Below are positions 9,065-18,449 of a stretch of DNA of 64,000 nucleotides, piece by piece. Where the stretch lies: the NCBI RefSeq assembly GCF_025264665.1, contig NZ_CP073697.1, positions 1,736,001-1,800,000 of the forward strand. The letters are read 5' to 3'. Numbering within the stretch: the first letter of the stretch is position 1; the number at the start of each line of letters is the position of its first letter. The DNA comes from Edaphobacter flagellatus (GTDB lineage: Bacteria; Acidobacteriota; Terriglobia; Terriglobales; Acidobacteriaceae). A program made the position numbers and the translations under genes. A model generated the notes under the pieces. It had not been told where the DNA came from, ran no database searches, and was given only the letters and a program-made list of their open reading frames with translations.

Positions 9065-9679
9065 ATGAACAGGAAGCGGATGGTAGCGGCAGGTGTTGTT
9101 CTCGGTCTGGCAGCGATGATCGGCTGCAAGGTTGAAGAGAACAAGGACGGCAAGAACGACAACGTGAGCGTCGCGACCCCATTCGGCGGGATGAAGGTGA
9201 AGACGAGCGATGCGGGCCCGGTGGAGGGGTTGGGCCTTCCGGTATATCCCGGCGCGGAGTTGGTGAAGAAGAATGAAAAGGACAATGGCTCCGCCGATGT
9301 GAACTTCAGCTTCGGCAAGTTTCAGCTACGGGTGAAGGCCGCAAGCTACAAGACGCCGGACGATCAGGATAAAGTCACCGCCTTTTACCGGAACGCCCTG
9401 AAGCAGTACGGCACGGTGATTGCGTGCAACCACAACCAGCCCATCGGTACGCCGACACACACCGATGAAGGGTTGACCTGCTCGGACGATGACAAGGGCA
9501 AGGCACACGCGAATGGAAACGATTCCTCTTCTGCAAAGGTGGAGCTTAAGGCGGGATCGAAGCAGCATCAGCACATTGTGGGTATCGAGCAGGACGGCAC
9601 AGGCACGAAGTTTGGCCTGGTGGCACTTGATCTGCCGGTTGGTTTCACAGGTGACGGAGACTCCGACGCGCGTCAGTAG
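9065..9679 (+). CDS. Predicted lipoprotein of unknown function
   Basis: The protein has 204 residues and a clean lipoprotein signal, MNRKRMVAAGVVLGLAAMIG before Cys. The mature part is acidic and polar, with a block GLGLPVYPGAELVKK and FSFGKFQLRVKAASYKTPDD that recalls small periplasmic domains of Acidobacteria. No catalytic motif is visible. The next gene starts 48 bases downstream on the same strand and may share its transcript. Upstream, 8788-9064 shows no gene. Confidence 0.7.
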   Translation: MNRKRMVAAGVVLGLAAMIGCKVEENKDGKNDNVSVATPFGGMKVKTSDAGPVEGLGLPVYPGAELVKKNEKDNGSADVNFSFGKFQLRVKAASYKTPDDQDKVTAFYRNALKQYGTVIACNHNQPIGTPTHTDEGLTCSDDDKGKAHANGNDSSSAKVELKAGSKQHQHIVGIEQDGTGTKFGLVALDLPVGFTGDGDSDARQ

Positions 9680-9727
9680 TCGTGGCCTCGCTTGCTGGAT
9701 GGGTTTGGGCTGGGATAGCTTGAAGTT

Positions 9728-10390
9728 ATGCACCAGTACTGCCATCGATGCGGAGAAGCACTTGCTACGGAGGATGGTGGTTCGTCATTCTGTGCGCACT
9801 GCGGAGCTCCCCAGCTTTACCTGACCGAATCACAAAACGCGACCGATGCTGAAGGCGAATCGACCGGCATCCTGCCTCCGCCGAGGCCACGTCAGATTGA
9901 GTGGAAGACAGCGATCCTATGCGCGGCGGGCGTTGCAGGGGTCGCAGCGTTGTTGAGCGTCATTGCCACCCGTATTCCTGCACTTTCGCTCCTGAGCTGG
10001 CTATGGACTCTAAGCGGTGCAGGCATTGTGATGAGCCTGTATCAGCGGCGCAGGCCACAGGCCTGGGTGGATGCAGGCATCGGTGCACGCATCGGCGTAA
10101 TGGCGGGATTGGCACTGGTGCTCTCGATTGCGGTTTCGATGGCCGTGACCGGCTTGGTGGCGCGGTATGGCCTGCATGCCATGGGCACATTCGATAGCGA
10201 GCTCAAAGCGCAGCTCGACAAGGCGGCGGCGATGAATCCGCGGCCTGCCGAGGCCATGCGGTATATCAAAATGCCGGAGTTCAAGGCTGGGATTATGCTG
10301 GCCGGGTTCGCTATGATGTCGGGATTTGTGATGGTGCTTTCGGCCATAGGCGGTGCCCTGAGCGGGCTGCTTCGTACCCGGCGCTCCTAA
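9728..10390 (+). CDS. Zinc-ribbon membrane protein of unknown function
   Basis: The 220-residue protein opens with a zinc ribbon, YCHRCGEAL and FCAHCGAPQL (two CxxC pairs 17 residues apart). Four hydrophobic segments follow (around residues 60-80, 85-100, 115-140 and 190-212). This ribbon-plus-membrane layout is common in bacterial proteins of unknown role. A periplasmic loop between the third and fourth segments is charged. No enzyme motif is seen. Confidence 0.7.
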   Translation: MHQYCHRCGEALATEDGGSSFCAHCGAPQLYLTESQNATDAEGESTGILPPPRPRQIEWKTAILCAAGVAGVAALLSVIATRIPALSLLSWLWTLSGAGIVMSLYQRRRPQAWVDAGIGARIGVMAGLALVLSIAVSMAVTGLVARYGLHAMGTFDSELKAQLDKAAAMNPRPAEAMRYIKMPEFKAGIMLAGFAMMSGFVMVLSAIGGALSGLLRTRRS

Positions 10391-10461
10391 AGACGGGCGA
10401 AGATCGAACAAACTGCAAAACGAAGACGTCGGCTCTGCTGATATCATCGAGCGGAACAGTT

Positions 10462-11034
10462 ATGAGCCAGGAAACAGTCAAAAAGCCCGTTATTCGCGAG
10501 AAGGGCCGCCTGATGTCGGCCTCGGAGATTGAACGAACCCTGGTGCGCCTGGCGCACGAGATCGTCGAAAAGAACAATGGCGGCGAGAACCTTGGCCTGG
10601 TGGGCATCAAGCGCCGTGGCGTTCCGCTGGCGCAGCGCATCGGCACCCTGATCGCCGGCATCGAAAAGCACCCGATCGACACCGGCGTGCTGGACATCAG
10701 CTTTTACCGCGACGATCTTTCGACCGATGGCCCGCGCCCGACGGTGACTCCCGGAGCCATTGGCTTCGATGTGACCAGCCGCGACATCATCCTGATGGAC
10801 GATGTGCTGTATACCGGCAGGACGATTCGCGCCGCGCTGGATGCACTGTTCGACCACGGACGTCCGAAGAGTGTGCAACTGCTGGCGCTGATCGACCGCG
10901 GACATCGCGAGCTGCCGATTGAAGCTACCTTCGTCGGCCGCGCGATCCCAACTTCGAACCGCGAGATCATCGAGGTGAAGTTGAACGAGGTGGACGGCCA
11001 GGAGCAGGTACTGCTGGTCGAGCGAGTGGACTAA
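10462..11034 (+). CDS. pyrR: PyrR, pyrimidine operon regulator / uracil phosphoribosyltransferase
   Basis: The 190-residue protein has the type-I phosphoribosyltransferase PRPP loop MDDVLYTGRTIRAALDAL at residues 112-129. It also has LVGIKRRGVPLAQRI and YRDDLSTDGPRPTV, characteristic of PyrR. PyrR binds pyr mRNA in response to UMP/UTP in Firmicutes and can also make UMP from uracil. It opens the operon pyrR-pyrB-pyrC: pyrB starts 6 bases after its stop. I did not find a convincing attenuator in the 71 bases upstream. Confidence 0.92.
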   Translation: MSQETVKKPVIREKGRLMSASEIERTLVRLAHEIVEKNNGGENLGLVGIKRRGVPLAQRIGTLIAGIEKHPIDTGVLDISFYRDDLSTDGPRPTVTPGAIGFDVTSRDIILMDDVLYTGRTIRAALDALFDHGRPKSVQLLALIDRGHRELPIEATFVGRAIPTSNREIIEVKLNEVDGQEQVLLVERVD

Positions 11035-11040
11035 GGCCTG

Positions 11041-12006
11041 ATGACTCTGAGTACCCGATACGCTGCCGGATCGCTGCTGAGCGTTCGTGATCTTTCTGTA
11101 ACCGATGTTTCGTCTGTGCTGGAGCTTGCAGCTCGTCTGGAGAAGATGGAGGCAGCAGAGCGTGCGAGGATTCTGTCGGGACGCACTGTTGCCTTGCTCT
11201 TCTATGAATCGAGCACGCGCACGCGTACCTCGTTTGAGCTGGCGGCGAAGTCGCTGGGAGCGACGACGACGCTGGTGAGCGATAAATCCTCCTCCATCGA
11301 AAAGGGCGAGAGCCTGAAGGACACAGGGTTGACGCTGCGTGCGCTGGGTGCGGAGTGCATTATCCTGCGGCACCCTGCTTCGGGCGCGCCGTTTGTGCTG
11401 GCGCGAGAGACGGGCCTGCCGGTGTTGAATGCAGGCGACGGTATGCATGAGCATCCATCGCAGGCGCTGCTTGACCTGCGGACGATTTTGACACGGCTGC
11501 ATGGAACGCAGGCTGCGGCAGGCGTAACGGCCGATTCGCTGAAGGGCGTCACGGTCGTCATCACGGGAGATATTCTGCACAGCCGCGTGGCGAGGTCGAA
11601 TGCGCTGCTGCTGCCGCGTCTCGGTGCGCGTGTGATTCTGTGTGGCCCGGAGAAGCTGCTTCCCCAGGAGGCTGCAGAGCTGGGACCTGGGGTGGAGATC
11701 GAGCGCGATTTCGACCGCGCGCTGAGGCAGTCGCAGGTTGCGATGATGCTGCGCATTCAGAAGGAGCGGCTGGCGGGACTGGAACTTGACCTCGGCGATT
11801 ATATCGAGCGCTATCAACTGAACGGAGAACGCCTCGCGGCTACGGCACCTAAAGCATTGGTGATGCATCCGGGGCCGATGATTCGCGGGCTGGAGATTGC
11901 AGGCGATGTGGCGGATGGGACACAGTCGGCGATCGAAGAGCAGGTGGCGCATGGTCTTCGGGTTCGTTCCGCACTGCTGGTGCGCGCGCTGGATGGAAAT
12001 ATATGA
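11041..12006 (+). CDS. pyrB: Aspartate carbamoyltransferase catalytic subunit
   Basis: The 321-residue enzyme joins carbamoyl phosphate and aspartate, the committed step of pyrimidine synthesis. Diagnostic motifs are FYESSTRTRTSFELAAKSLG (carbamoyl-phosphate loop), MHEHPSQALLDLRTI and HPGPMIRGLEI. It lacks any regulatory-chain fusion and no pyrI gene is nearby. It starts 6 bases after pyrR and overlaps pyrC by 4 bases. Confidence 0.95.
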   Translation: MTLSTRYAAGSLLSVRDLSVTDVSSVLELAARLEKMEAAERARILSGRTVALLFYESSTRTRTSFELAAKSLGATTTLVSDKSSSIEKGESLKDTGLTLRALGAECIILRHPASGAPFVLARETGLPVLNAGDGMHEHPSQALLDLRTILTRLHGTQAAAGVTADSLKGVTVVITGDILHSRVARSNALLLPRLGARVILCGPEKLLPQEAAELGPGVEIERDFDRALRQSQVAMMLRIQKERLAGLELDLGDYIERYQLNGERLAATAPKALVMHPGPMIRGLEIAGDVADGTQSAIEEQVAHGLRVRSALLVRALDGNI

Positions 12007-13307
12007 GTGACATTCTGATTTTTGGCGGGCGGCTGATTGATCCGGCGAACCATATCGATGCCCCGCGCGACCTGCTGCTGCGCGATGGTCATGTTGCCGC
12101 TGTCGAGGCTCCGGGAGCGCTTCGCGGAGCAACTGCCGCAGAGACTATCGACGCTACAGGCATGATCGTTGCCCCCGGGCTGATCGATGTGCATGTGCAT
12201 CTGCGTGAGCCCGGTCAGACGTACAAAGAGACGATTGCGACAGGTACGCGAGCGGCCGCGGCGGGAGGCTTTACCAGCGTCGTCGCCATGCCGAACACGG
12301 TGCCGGTCAACGACACGGTTGCGAAGCTCGAGTGGATGCTCGATGCCGCCAGGGATCCGGCTATCAAGCTGTTCGCCATGCCGGCTGCCACTGTAGGAAG
12401 CATGGGCGCCGAGTTGACCGACTTCGATGCTCTGCGTACGGCAGGAGCAGTCGGATTTACGGACGATGGCAAGCCGGTGCTCGAAGATCACGTGATGCGA
12501 GCGGCGCTGGTGGCTGCGGCGCGAGCCGAGGTGCCTGTCTCGCAGCACGCCGAAGACACACGCCTGACTGGCGGCTGCAGCATGAATGCGGGTGCTGTGG
12601 CATTTCGTCTTGGGCTGCGCGGCATGACCGTCGAAGCTGAGTCACGGATCGTCGAGCGTGATCTTCAGCTGCTACGCGATATTGAAAAAAAAGAAGGACT
12701 GCGGCCGCATCTGCATGTGCAACATGTCTCAACGGCACGTGCGATGCAGGCCATCCGTGCCGCCAAGCAGGAAGGCCTGCACGTCACCTGCGAGGTTGCG
12801 CCGCATCACTTCACGCTGATGGATGAGGCCATCGGAGACTACGATACCCACGCAAAGATGAATCCCCCGCTGCGCGTTGAGGCAGATCGTGCTGCGATGG
12901 TGGCGGCACTGGTCGATGGTACGGCCGACTGCATTGCGACCGATCATGCTCCGCATGCTGCGCATGAGAAAGAGCAGGAGTTTGAGCGCGCACCCAACGG
13001 GATTACCGGCCTTGAGACGGCTCTTGGACTTGCGCTGCGCGTGCTGCATCGCGGACAGGGATTGTCGCTGTCGCGCATCGTTTCGCTGATGAGTACGACG
13101 CCTGCCGAGATTATCCGCGTAGCTGGACGGGGCGCGCTGGGACGCGGACACTTCGCCGATATTGTCATCTTCGATGCCGGAGCTGAGTGGCACTACGATG
13201 CGAAGACGACGCTGTCGAAATCCCACAACACACCGTTCGACGGTGCAGCCATGCTCGGCAAGGTGAAGGCAACTATCTCAGAAGGCCGCATCGTTTACCG
13301 CGGCTAA
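12003..13307 (+). CDS. pyrC: Dihydroorotase
   Basis: The 434-residue metal-dependent amidohydrolase closes the dihydroorotate ring. The type-I pattern is clear: GLIDVHVHLREPGQTYKETI supplies two metal-binding histidines, AAGGFTSVVAMPNT follows, then HVQHVST and CIATDHAPHAAHEKEQEF with the catalytic aspartate. It is the third gene of pyrRBC. Its stop overlaps the end of the convergent TOBE gene by 4 bases. Confidence 0.95.
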   Translation: MSDILIFGGRLIDPANHIDAPRDLLLRDGHVAAVEAPGALRGATAAETIDATGMIVAPGLIDVHVHLREPGQTYKETIATGTRAAAAGGFTSVVAMPNTVPVNDTVAKLEWMLDAARDPAIKLFAMPAATVGSMGAELTDFDALRTAGAVGFTDDGKPVLEDHVMRAALVAAARAEVPVSQHAEDTRLTGGCSMNAGAVAFRLGLRGMTVEAESRIVERDLQLLRDIEKKEGLRPHLHVQHVSTARAMQAIRAAKQEGLHVTCEVAPHHFTLMDEAIGDYDTHAKMNPPLRVEADRAAMVAALVDGTADCIATDHAPHAAHEKEQEFERAPNGITGLETALGLALRVLHRGQGLSLSRIVSLMSTTPAEIIRVAGRGALGRGHFADIVIFDAGAEWHYDAKTTLSKSHNTPFDGAAMLGKVKATISEGRIVYRG

Positions 13308-13786
13308 GGCTGATCAACGCGGGTAATCATCACCTCTGTTGCCTTCATCAAAGCGGCGGCTGTCTGCCCTTTGCGCAGCTGCATCTCGCGCACGGCATCA
13401 GCCGTGATGATGGACGTGATGCGCTGGTCACCGATAGAGAGAACCACCTTTGCCAGCAAACCACTGATTTTGACTTCGACAATTTTCCCCACCAGCTGAT
13501 TTCGCCCACTCACCCTGCGAAAGCGCTCCCGTGTCTCCTTCTGCTTTGGCGCTGCCTTCAACAGGGGGGCCAGTGCGCTGCGCGGAATGAGATGGTGGCC
13601 ACCCGGAGTCTTGACCGTGGCGAGCTTTCCGGCGAGTATCCACTGCTTGATGGTGGGATAGCTAAGTCCTAATTCTGCAGCGGCTTCGCGTGGTTTCAGA
13701 AGGTTCTCGGAAGTCGAAATAGTGCACCTCGAATTTCGCTCGTAGTGTATACCGTCACTTCCGGGCAGTTCTGCACAGCCGGTCAC
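13304..13786 (-). CDS. HTH plus TOBE (molybdate/tungstate-binding) domain protein
   Basis: The 160-residue protein has a MerR/excisionase-type helix-turn-helix (LLKPREAAAELGLSYPTIKQ, then GHHLIPRSAL) and a C-terminal single TOBE/Mop domain (RNQLVGKIVEVKISGLLAKV, DAVREMQLRKGQTAAALMKA). TOBE domains bind molybdate or tungstate oxyanions, so it may be a small metal-responsive regulator. The start is uncertain: the only in-frame ATG is at 13786 and adds about 25 weakly conserved residues. No molybdate transport genes are in the window. Confidence 0.75.
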   Translation of the reverse strand: MTGCAELPGSDGIHYERNSRCTISTSENLLKPREAAAELGLSYPTIKQWILAGKLATVKTPGGHHLIPRSALAPLLKAAPKQKETRERFRRVSGRNQLVGKIVEVKISGLLAKVVLSIGDQRITSIITADAVREMQLRKGQTAAALMKATEVMITRVDQP

Positions 13787-13849
13787 GAAAATCTCTGAGA
13801 ACCGATATACGCATATTTTCGATATTTATAAATCGTGTAATTTCGTTAT

Positions 13850-16800
13850 ATGCATTCCACCCAAATATTTTGGCGAATTACGGCTGTTGTATGCCTCACG
13901 ACCTGGGTTTCCATCGCTACAAGTGCCTGGGCACAGAGTGGAAGCGGCGACCTGACAGGAACGATTACGGATGCCAATGGCGCGGTCGTGATCAAGGCGA
14001 AGGTCACCCTCAAGCCGCAAGCCGCACAGGGCGTTGAGCTGCATACCGAAACCACGAACACGGGTGATTACGCCGTAACATCGCTGCGTCCCGGCATCTA
14101 TGCCATCCGCGTGGACGCCTCGGGATTTGTCTCGATCGAACGTTTCGGGGTGACGATCAAGACCGGCCAACGGCAGCGCATTGATATGGCACTCCAAGCG
14201 GGTAGCGACAATCAGGTACTCAACGTCACAGCGGACGCTCCTATTCTGAATAGCGAATCGGGTGCTTTGACCACTGTGATTAGCCGCGAATCGGTGACCG
14301 CTTTGCCGCTGAACGGACGCAACATGATCGCGCTGACAACATTGACTCCTGGTGTCTCGCTGCCACCTGGAACACTGCTGCCACGCATCAATGGCGGACG
14401 TCCGCGCACGAACGAGTATCTGTACGATGGCGTATCGGCGTTGCAGCCAGAGCCTGGACAGGTAGCTTTCTTTCCCATCATTAACGACATCGACGAGTTT
14501 GCCATCATGTCGAACGGCGTGTCGGCCGAGTTTGGACGCTTCAATGGCGGCGTGGTGAATCTCTCAACCAGAGCAGGTACCACTCATCTGCACGGCGTGC
14601 TGTATGAATTTCTGCGCAACGAAGCAATGAACGCGCGTAATTACTTCACGCCTCCCACCACAGCGAAGCCGCTCTTTCGACGCAATCAGTATGGAGGAGC
14701 GCTTGGCGGACCGTTGCTGCCGCGCCGCCTGTTCTTCTTCGCGGATTATCAGGGTACGAATCAAGCGGTTGGCGTCGTGCGTACCAGCAGCGTACCGACG
14801 CTTGCGCAGCGCGGCAATCCCGATGCGAACGGCAATCCGACAACCGGGTTCAACTTCGGCTCCGATGCGATCTTCGATCCGGCAACAACGGTACAGACCG
14901 GGTCGAGCTACACACGCAAGCAGTTTGCGAGTAATACGATTCCGTTGAATCGTGTCGATTCCGCCGCGTTGGCTCTGCTCAAACGCTATCCTCTGCCAAC
15001 CAGCAACGCTGCCGCAAACAACTACGTTCGCGTGGCGAACGATATCGATCACCAGAATCAGTTCGACCTGCGTCTGGATGCGCAGATCGCAGCCAACGAT
15101 CGCGGTTTCGCGCGCTATACCTACTTTCACGATGTGGAGCAGCCCGTCTATCCGCTGCCCGATGGAAGCGGCACGATCACCGGCACGATTCTAGCAACGG
15201 GAAATGTGATCGGGCTTTCTCGGACGCTGGGCCAACAATATGTGGCGAATGAGACGCACGGCTTCAATGCGCGTACGGTGAACGAGACGCGCTTCGGATA
15301 CACCCGCCGCGCGCTCAGTCGGACCGGCCCAATGCTAACGGACACGGTTTCGGCTGCGCTTGGCATTCCAGGCATTCCAGGAAACGCTGCTTTCAATAAT
15401 GCCCTGCCCGTGTTTGCCATCGCCGGCATCACGCAGCTTGGCCCTTCGGCAAGCACCTTCTCTAATTTTTCGACCAACGTGACACAGGTCTTCGATATGG
15501 TCTCGCGGGTTCAAGGGCGACATGCTCTGAAGGCAGGTATCGACCTGCGGTGGGAGCATCTGGACGCGGTTCAGCCACCGAATCCAACAGGAAGCTTCGG
15601 CTTCTCCACACTGTTCACCAATCAAGGCGGTGTGACCAATTCAGGCAACGCACTGGCAAGTTTTCTTCTGGGTCAGGTCAACACCTTCTCGATCGATCTA
15701 CAGCGCAGCACGATACGTCCTCGCGCGCATATCGCTGAGTTCTTCGCGCAGGATGACTGGAAGGCTACGCCACGGCTCACTATCAACGCCGGCCTGCGCT
15801 GGACGCTGAACTTCCCTTCGACCGAGGCGAGCAATCAAGGCGCTGTCTTTAACCTTGCGACGCAGCAGTATCAATACCTCGGGCAGAATGGTTTTTCGCG
15901 CTCGGCGCGTGAGCTGCATTATGGCAACTTCGGGCCGCGCCTGGGCTTCAGCTATATGGTCACCCCGAAGACCGTCATACGCTCCAGTTATGGGCTCATC
16001 TTTATCGAGCAGACCGGCATCACAACACCGTTTACTACACCGCAGTTCCCCTTCCTGCAGACCGTGCAGCAATCGACGCTCGACAGCATCAACCCTGCGT
16101 TCGTCTTGTCGAAGGGGCCCTCCGTCGCGCCGATTCCGCTGACGGCAGATGCTGGATTGGGGCAAGGCGTCTTCACCGTGGACCGGAAGCTGGGCTCGGG
16201 CTACGTACAGCAGTGGAACCTCGCCGTGCAGCGCGAGCTGATGCGCGATCTTTCCATTGAGGTGGCCTACACAGGCTCGGTGATTACACGCGTCGGCATC
16301 CCCGACACCAACCTCAACCAGCTTACCGTCGCGCAGCTTGCGCAAGGAGCTTCGCTGACGGCGACGACGGCCAATCCTTACTACGGACAGATCTCTGTCT
16401 CCTCTTCGATCGGCGGAAAGAATATCTCTGTTGCACAGTTGATGAAACCCTATCCGCGATTCCTGACTGTCGCCTCGTTCCGCAAAAACACAGGCAGAAC
16501 AAACTACAACGCAGCAGAGATCAAGATGGAGAAACACACCAGCTATGGCCTTACGGCGCTGCTCAGCTACACACACTCGAAGCTGATGGACGATGCCTCT
16601 TCCGTCTTTGACTCTTCGGTGTTGACCGGCCCGGTGGCCAACTTCCCTGTCGCTGACAGCTTCAACCCTTCGCTGGAACGCGATGCTTCACTGGGCGATA
16701 TGCCGAATGTAACAGCGGGCTCGCTTGTCTATGCCATCCCTATGGGCAGAGGACACCGCATCGCGCAGTCGGGCATGCTGGCTTATTTACTAGGCGGATG

Positions 16801-17239
16801 GAATGTTAACAGCATTGTGACCCTGCAGAGCGGGATGCCGTTCGCAATCGCGCAGGCGACGAACTTCAATGCCTTTGCCGGTTTCGGCACGCAAAGGCCG
16901 ATGATCAGCGGCAATGCGAATCTCCCGGCGGATCAGCGGACCGTAGCGCGGTTTATCAATACAAATGCATTCTCCATCACCCCGCAATTCAAACTGGGCA
17001 ACGCCTCGCGAGACCCGGCACGCGGTCCCGCGTATCGTGACCTCGATGTGGGACTGACGAAAAACACCCAATTCACGGAGCGCCTGATGGTGGAGCTGCG
17101 TGGCGAGGTCTTCAACGCAACGAATACGCCAGCCTTCGCGCAACCGAACGCAACGGTCGGCGTTGCGAACTTCGGTTCGATCACAGCAACCACCGCAGAT
17201 CCGCGGGTTGTGCAGGTTGCGGCCAAGCTGCATTTCTAG
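13850..17239 (+). CDS. TonB-dependent receptor-like outer membrane protein (Oar-like, carboxypeptidase regulatory domain)
   Basis: The 1129-residue protein has a signal peptide (ending near TSAWAQ) and then a carboxypeptidase-regulatory-like beta domain (GTITDANGAVVIKAKVTLKP, NTGDYAVTSLRPGIYAIRV). It continues into a plug-like region (SVTALPLNGRNMIALTTLTP), a long beta-barrel and a C-terminal residue F (VVQVAAKLHF), as outer-membrane barrels have. Such giant receptors are abundant in Terriglobia and are thought to take up sugars or other polymers. The substrate is unknown. It has no classic TonB box that I could see. Confidence 0.85.
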   Translation: MHSTQIFWRITAVVCLTTWVSIATSAWAQSGSGDLTGTITDANGAVVIKAKVTLKPQAAQGVELHTETTNTGDYAVTSLRPGIYAIRVDASGFVSIERFGVTIKTGQRQRIDMALQAGSDNQVLNVTADAPILNSESGALTTVISRESVTALPLNGRNMIALTTLTPGVSLPPGTLLPRINGGRPRTNEYLYDGVSALQPEPGQVAFFPIINDIDEFAIMSNGVSAEFGRFNGGVVNLSTRAGTTHLHGVLYEFLRNEAMNARNYFTPPTTAKPLFRRNQYGGALGGPLLPRRLFFFADYQGTNQAVGVVRTSSVPTLAQRGNPDANGNPTTGFNFGSDAIFDPATTVQTGSSYTRKQFASNTIPLNRVDSAALALLKRYPLPTSNAAANNYVRVANDIDHQNQFDLRLDAQIAANDRGFARYTYFHDVEQPVYPLPDGSGTITGTILATGNVIGLSRTLGQQYVANETHGFNARTVNETRFGYTRRALSRTGPMLTDTVSAALGIPGIPGNAAFNNALPVFAIAGITQLGPSASTFSNFSTNVTQVFDMVSRVQGRHALKAGIDLRWEHLDAVQPPNPTGSFGFSTLFTNQGGVTNSGNALASFLLGQVNTFSIDLQRSTIRPRAHIAEFFAQDDWKATPRLTINAGLRWTLNFPSTEASNQGAVFNLATQQYQYLGQNGFSRSARELHYGNFGPRLGFSYMVTPKTVIRSSYGLIFIEQTGITTPFTTPQFPFLQTVQQSTLDSINPAFVLSKGPSVAPIPLTADAGLGQGVFTVDRKLGSGYVQQWNLAVQRELMRDLSIEVAYTGSVITRVGIPDTNLNQLTVAQLAQGASLTATTANPYYGQISVSSSIGGKNISVAQLMKPYPRFLTVASFRKNTGRTNYNAAEIKMEKHTSYGLTALLSYTHSKLMDDASSVFDSSVLTGPVANFPVADSFNPSLERDASLGDMPNVTAGSLVYAIPMGRGHRIAQSGMLAYLLGGWNVNSIVTLQSGMPFAIAQATNFNAFAGFGTQRPMISGNANLPADQRTVARFINTNAFSITPQFKLGNASRDPARGPAYRDLDVGLTKNTQFTERLMVELRGEVFNATNTPAFAQPNATVGVANFGSITATTADPRVVQVAAKLHF

Positions 17240-17258
17240 AATTCGAATGATCGAGGAC

Positions 17259-18110
17259 TTACTTTGTGTGGAAGACCTTGCGATTGATATCGGGCCAATA
17301 CTCTTTGAAGACGTAGTTTGCCGAATCAATGATGCAGCTCGTAAGCCACTTCTGGCCCACCTTCGTCCAGGTTCGATACACCGAAGGGTAGTAAAGCGAT
17401 GAGACGCCGGCAGAAGCGCCCGAGCCGACAATCTCGGAGAAATTGAAGGTCCGATTCCCCGCATCAGTGCGCGTAATCAGCACGCGGGTGGCAGCATAGA
17501 GGGCGCGCTTGCGAAAGCCTCCATGCCCTAACGTGTAGAAGCGACTGTCCTGATGAAAGATCGCCGGGCCGGCTCCGCCCACCATGAAGTTTTCATCTGC
17601 GGTGTCAAGCAGCGTATGCCAGTAATAGCGGCCATAACCCACTGCACCCTGATGAAACTCCGGATAAGAATCCGAAGCCATCGAAATCGCCGACTGGATC
17701 GCCGTAAGCGCAAACGACGAATAGTCGAAGCTGTTACGCGCCGCCAGCACAAATTTGTCCCTTGCACTTTGTGGAGGCAGTTTTGTGTCCGCTGTTATTG
17801 CATTAAAGTTTGGCATGATGCCAAGGACGCGCTGCGTCTGCTGCGGAGGAGAACCGGATTGCTGCGATGGCGATGCCGGTGAAGGCTGCGCAGCAGTTGA
17901 AGAAGAAGCACTATCGGACGCAGACGAGGATGGCGTGGTCTGCTGTTGTACACCAGCCGGCAGAGGAGCATCGGGCAGATTAGAGAGTGGATCGTTGTTG
18001 GCTGCAGTCAATTGCTGCGCGCGCGCCGTGGAAGCCACACCCATTGCAACGAGGAGAATCAGAGCGCGGATCGCATAACAATCCAATAACTTCCTGGCAC
18101 CAAATGACAT
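17259..18110 (-). CDS. Secreted/periplasmic hypothetical protein
   Basis: Started at ATG 18110 the protein has 283 residues and a signal peptide (ALILLVAMGVASTARAQQ). Next comes a low-complexity linker rich in Ser, Pro and Gln (about residues 45-105), and then a domain with RDKFVLAARNSFDYSSFAL, YYWHTLLDTADENFMVGGA and FHQDSRFYTLGHGGF. Proteins like this are frequent in Acidobacteria, have no assigned function and may be associated with the outer membrane. The frame is open 58 residues upstream, but that stretch lacks a signal-like N-terminus. Confidence 0.7.
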   Translation of the reverse strand: MSFGARKLLDCYAIRALILLVAMGVASTARAQQLTAANNDPLSNLPDAPLPAGVQQQTTPSSSASDSASSSTAAQPSPASPSQQSGSPPQQTQRVLGIMPNFNAITADTKLPPQSARDKFVLAARNSFDYSSFALTAIQSAISMASDSYPEFHQGAVGYGRYYWHTLLDTADENFMVGGAGPAIFHQDSRFYTLGHGGFRKRALYAATRVLITRTDAGNRTFNFSEIVGSGASAGVSSLYYPSVYRTWTKVGQKWLTSCIIDSANYVFKEYWPDINRKVFHTK

Positions 18111-18449
18111 AGATTGATTGGTAAGACGCGTTTTTACGCGAATAGACTCACCGTAGGTGAGAGATTCTCCTCTTATTGATGAAATTCCAGTATTCGTGGC
18201 CAGAAGCTGGCGCCGCCCAACGCATCGAGATCGGTTCGTCTTTCCGTAAGTATGCAACTTACATGCATTTCTGCATCGCAGCAACCATTCACTCCATCCT
18301 AAACCCTATTTGTGGGCCTATCTGCAGACAGTCATTCGACCTGGATGGGCATCTAACTTCTCCAGAAGGAATTTCTTCTTCCCGTAGTACAAGAGGCTCT
18401 GAATCAGAGAGTTCCGTGATACAACACGACACGACGAAAGGCACGAAAA
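18111..18449. other. Intergenic region with two short dyads
   Basis: No gene is supported here. It separates two divergent genes and holds CTCACC-GTA-GGTGAG (18147-18161) and GTAAGT-ATGCA-ACTTAC (18246-18262), both perfect dyads that could be operators or transcript hairpins. Nothing else stands out. Confidence 0.45.

Noticed and set aside
10444..12132. Long minus-strand open frame (562 codons) opposite pyrR-pyrB
   Set aside because: It mirrors well-identified pyrR and pyrB and has the His/Arg/Gln-rich composition of an antisense frame in GC-rich DNA.
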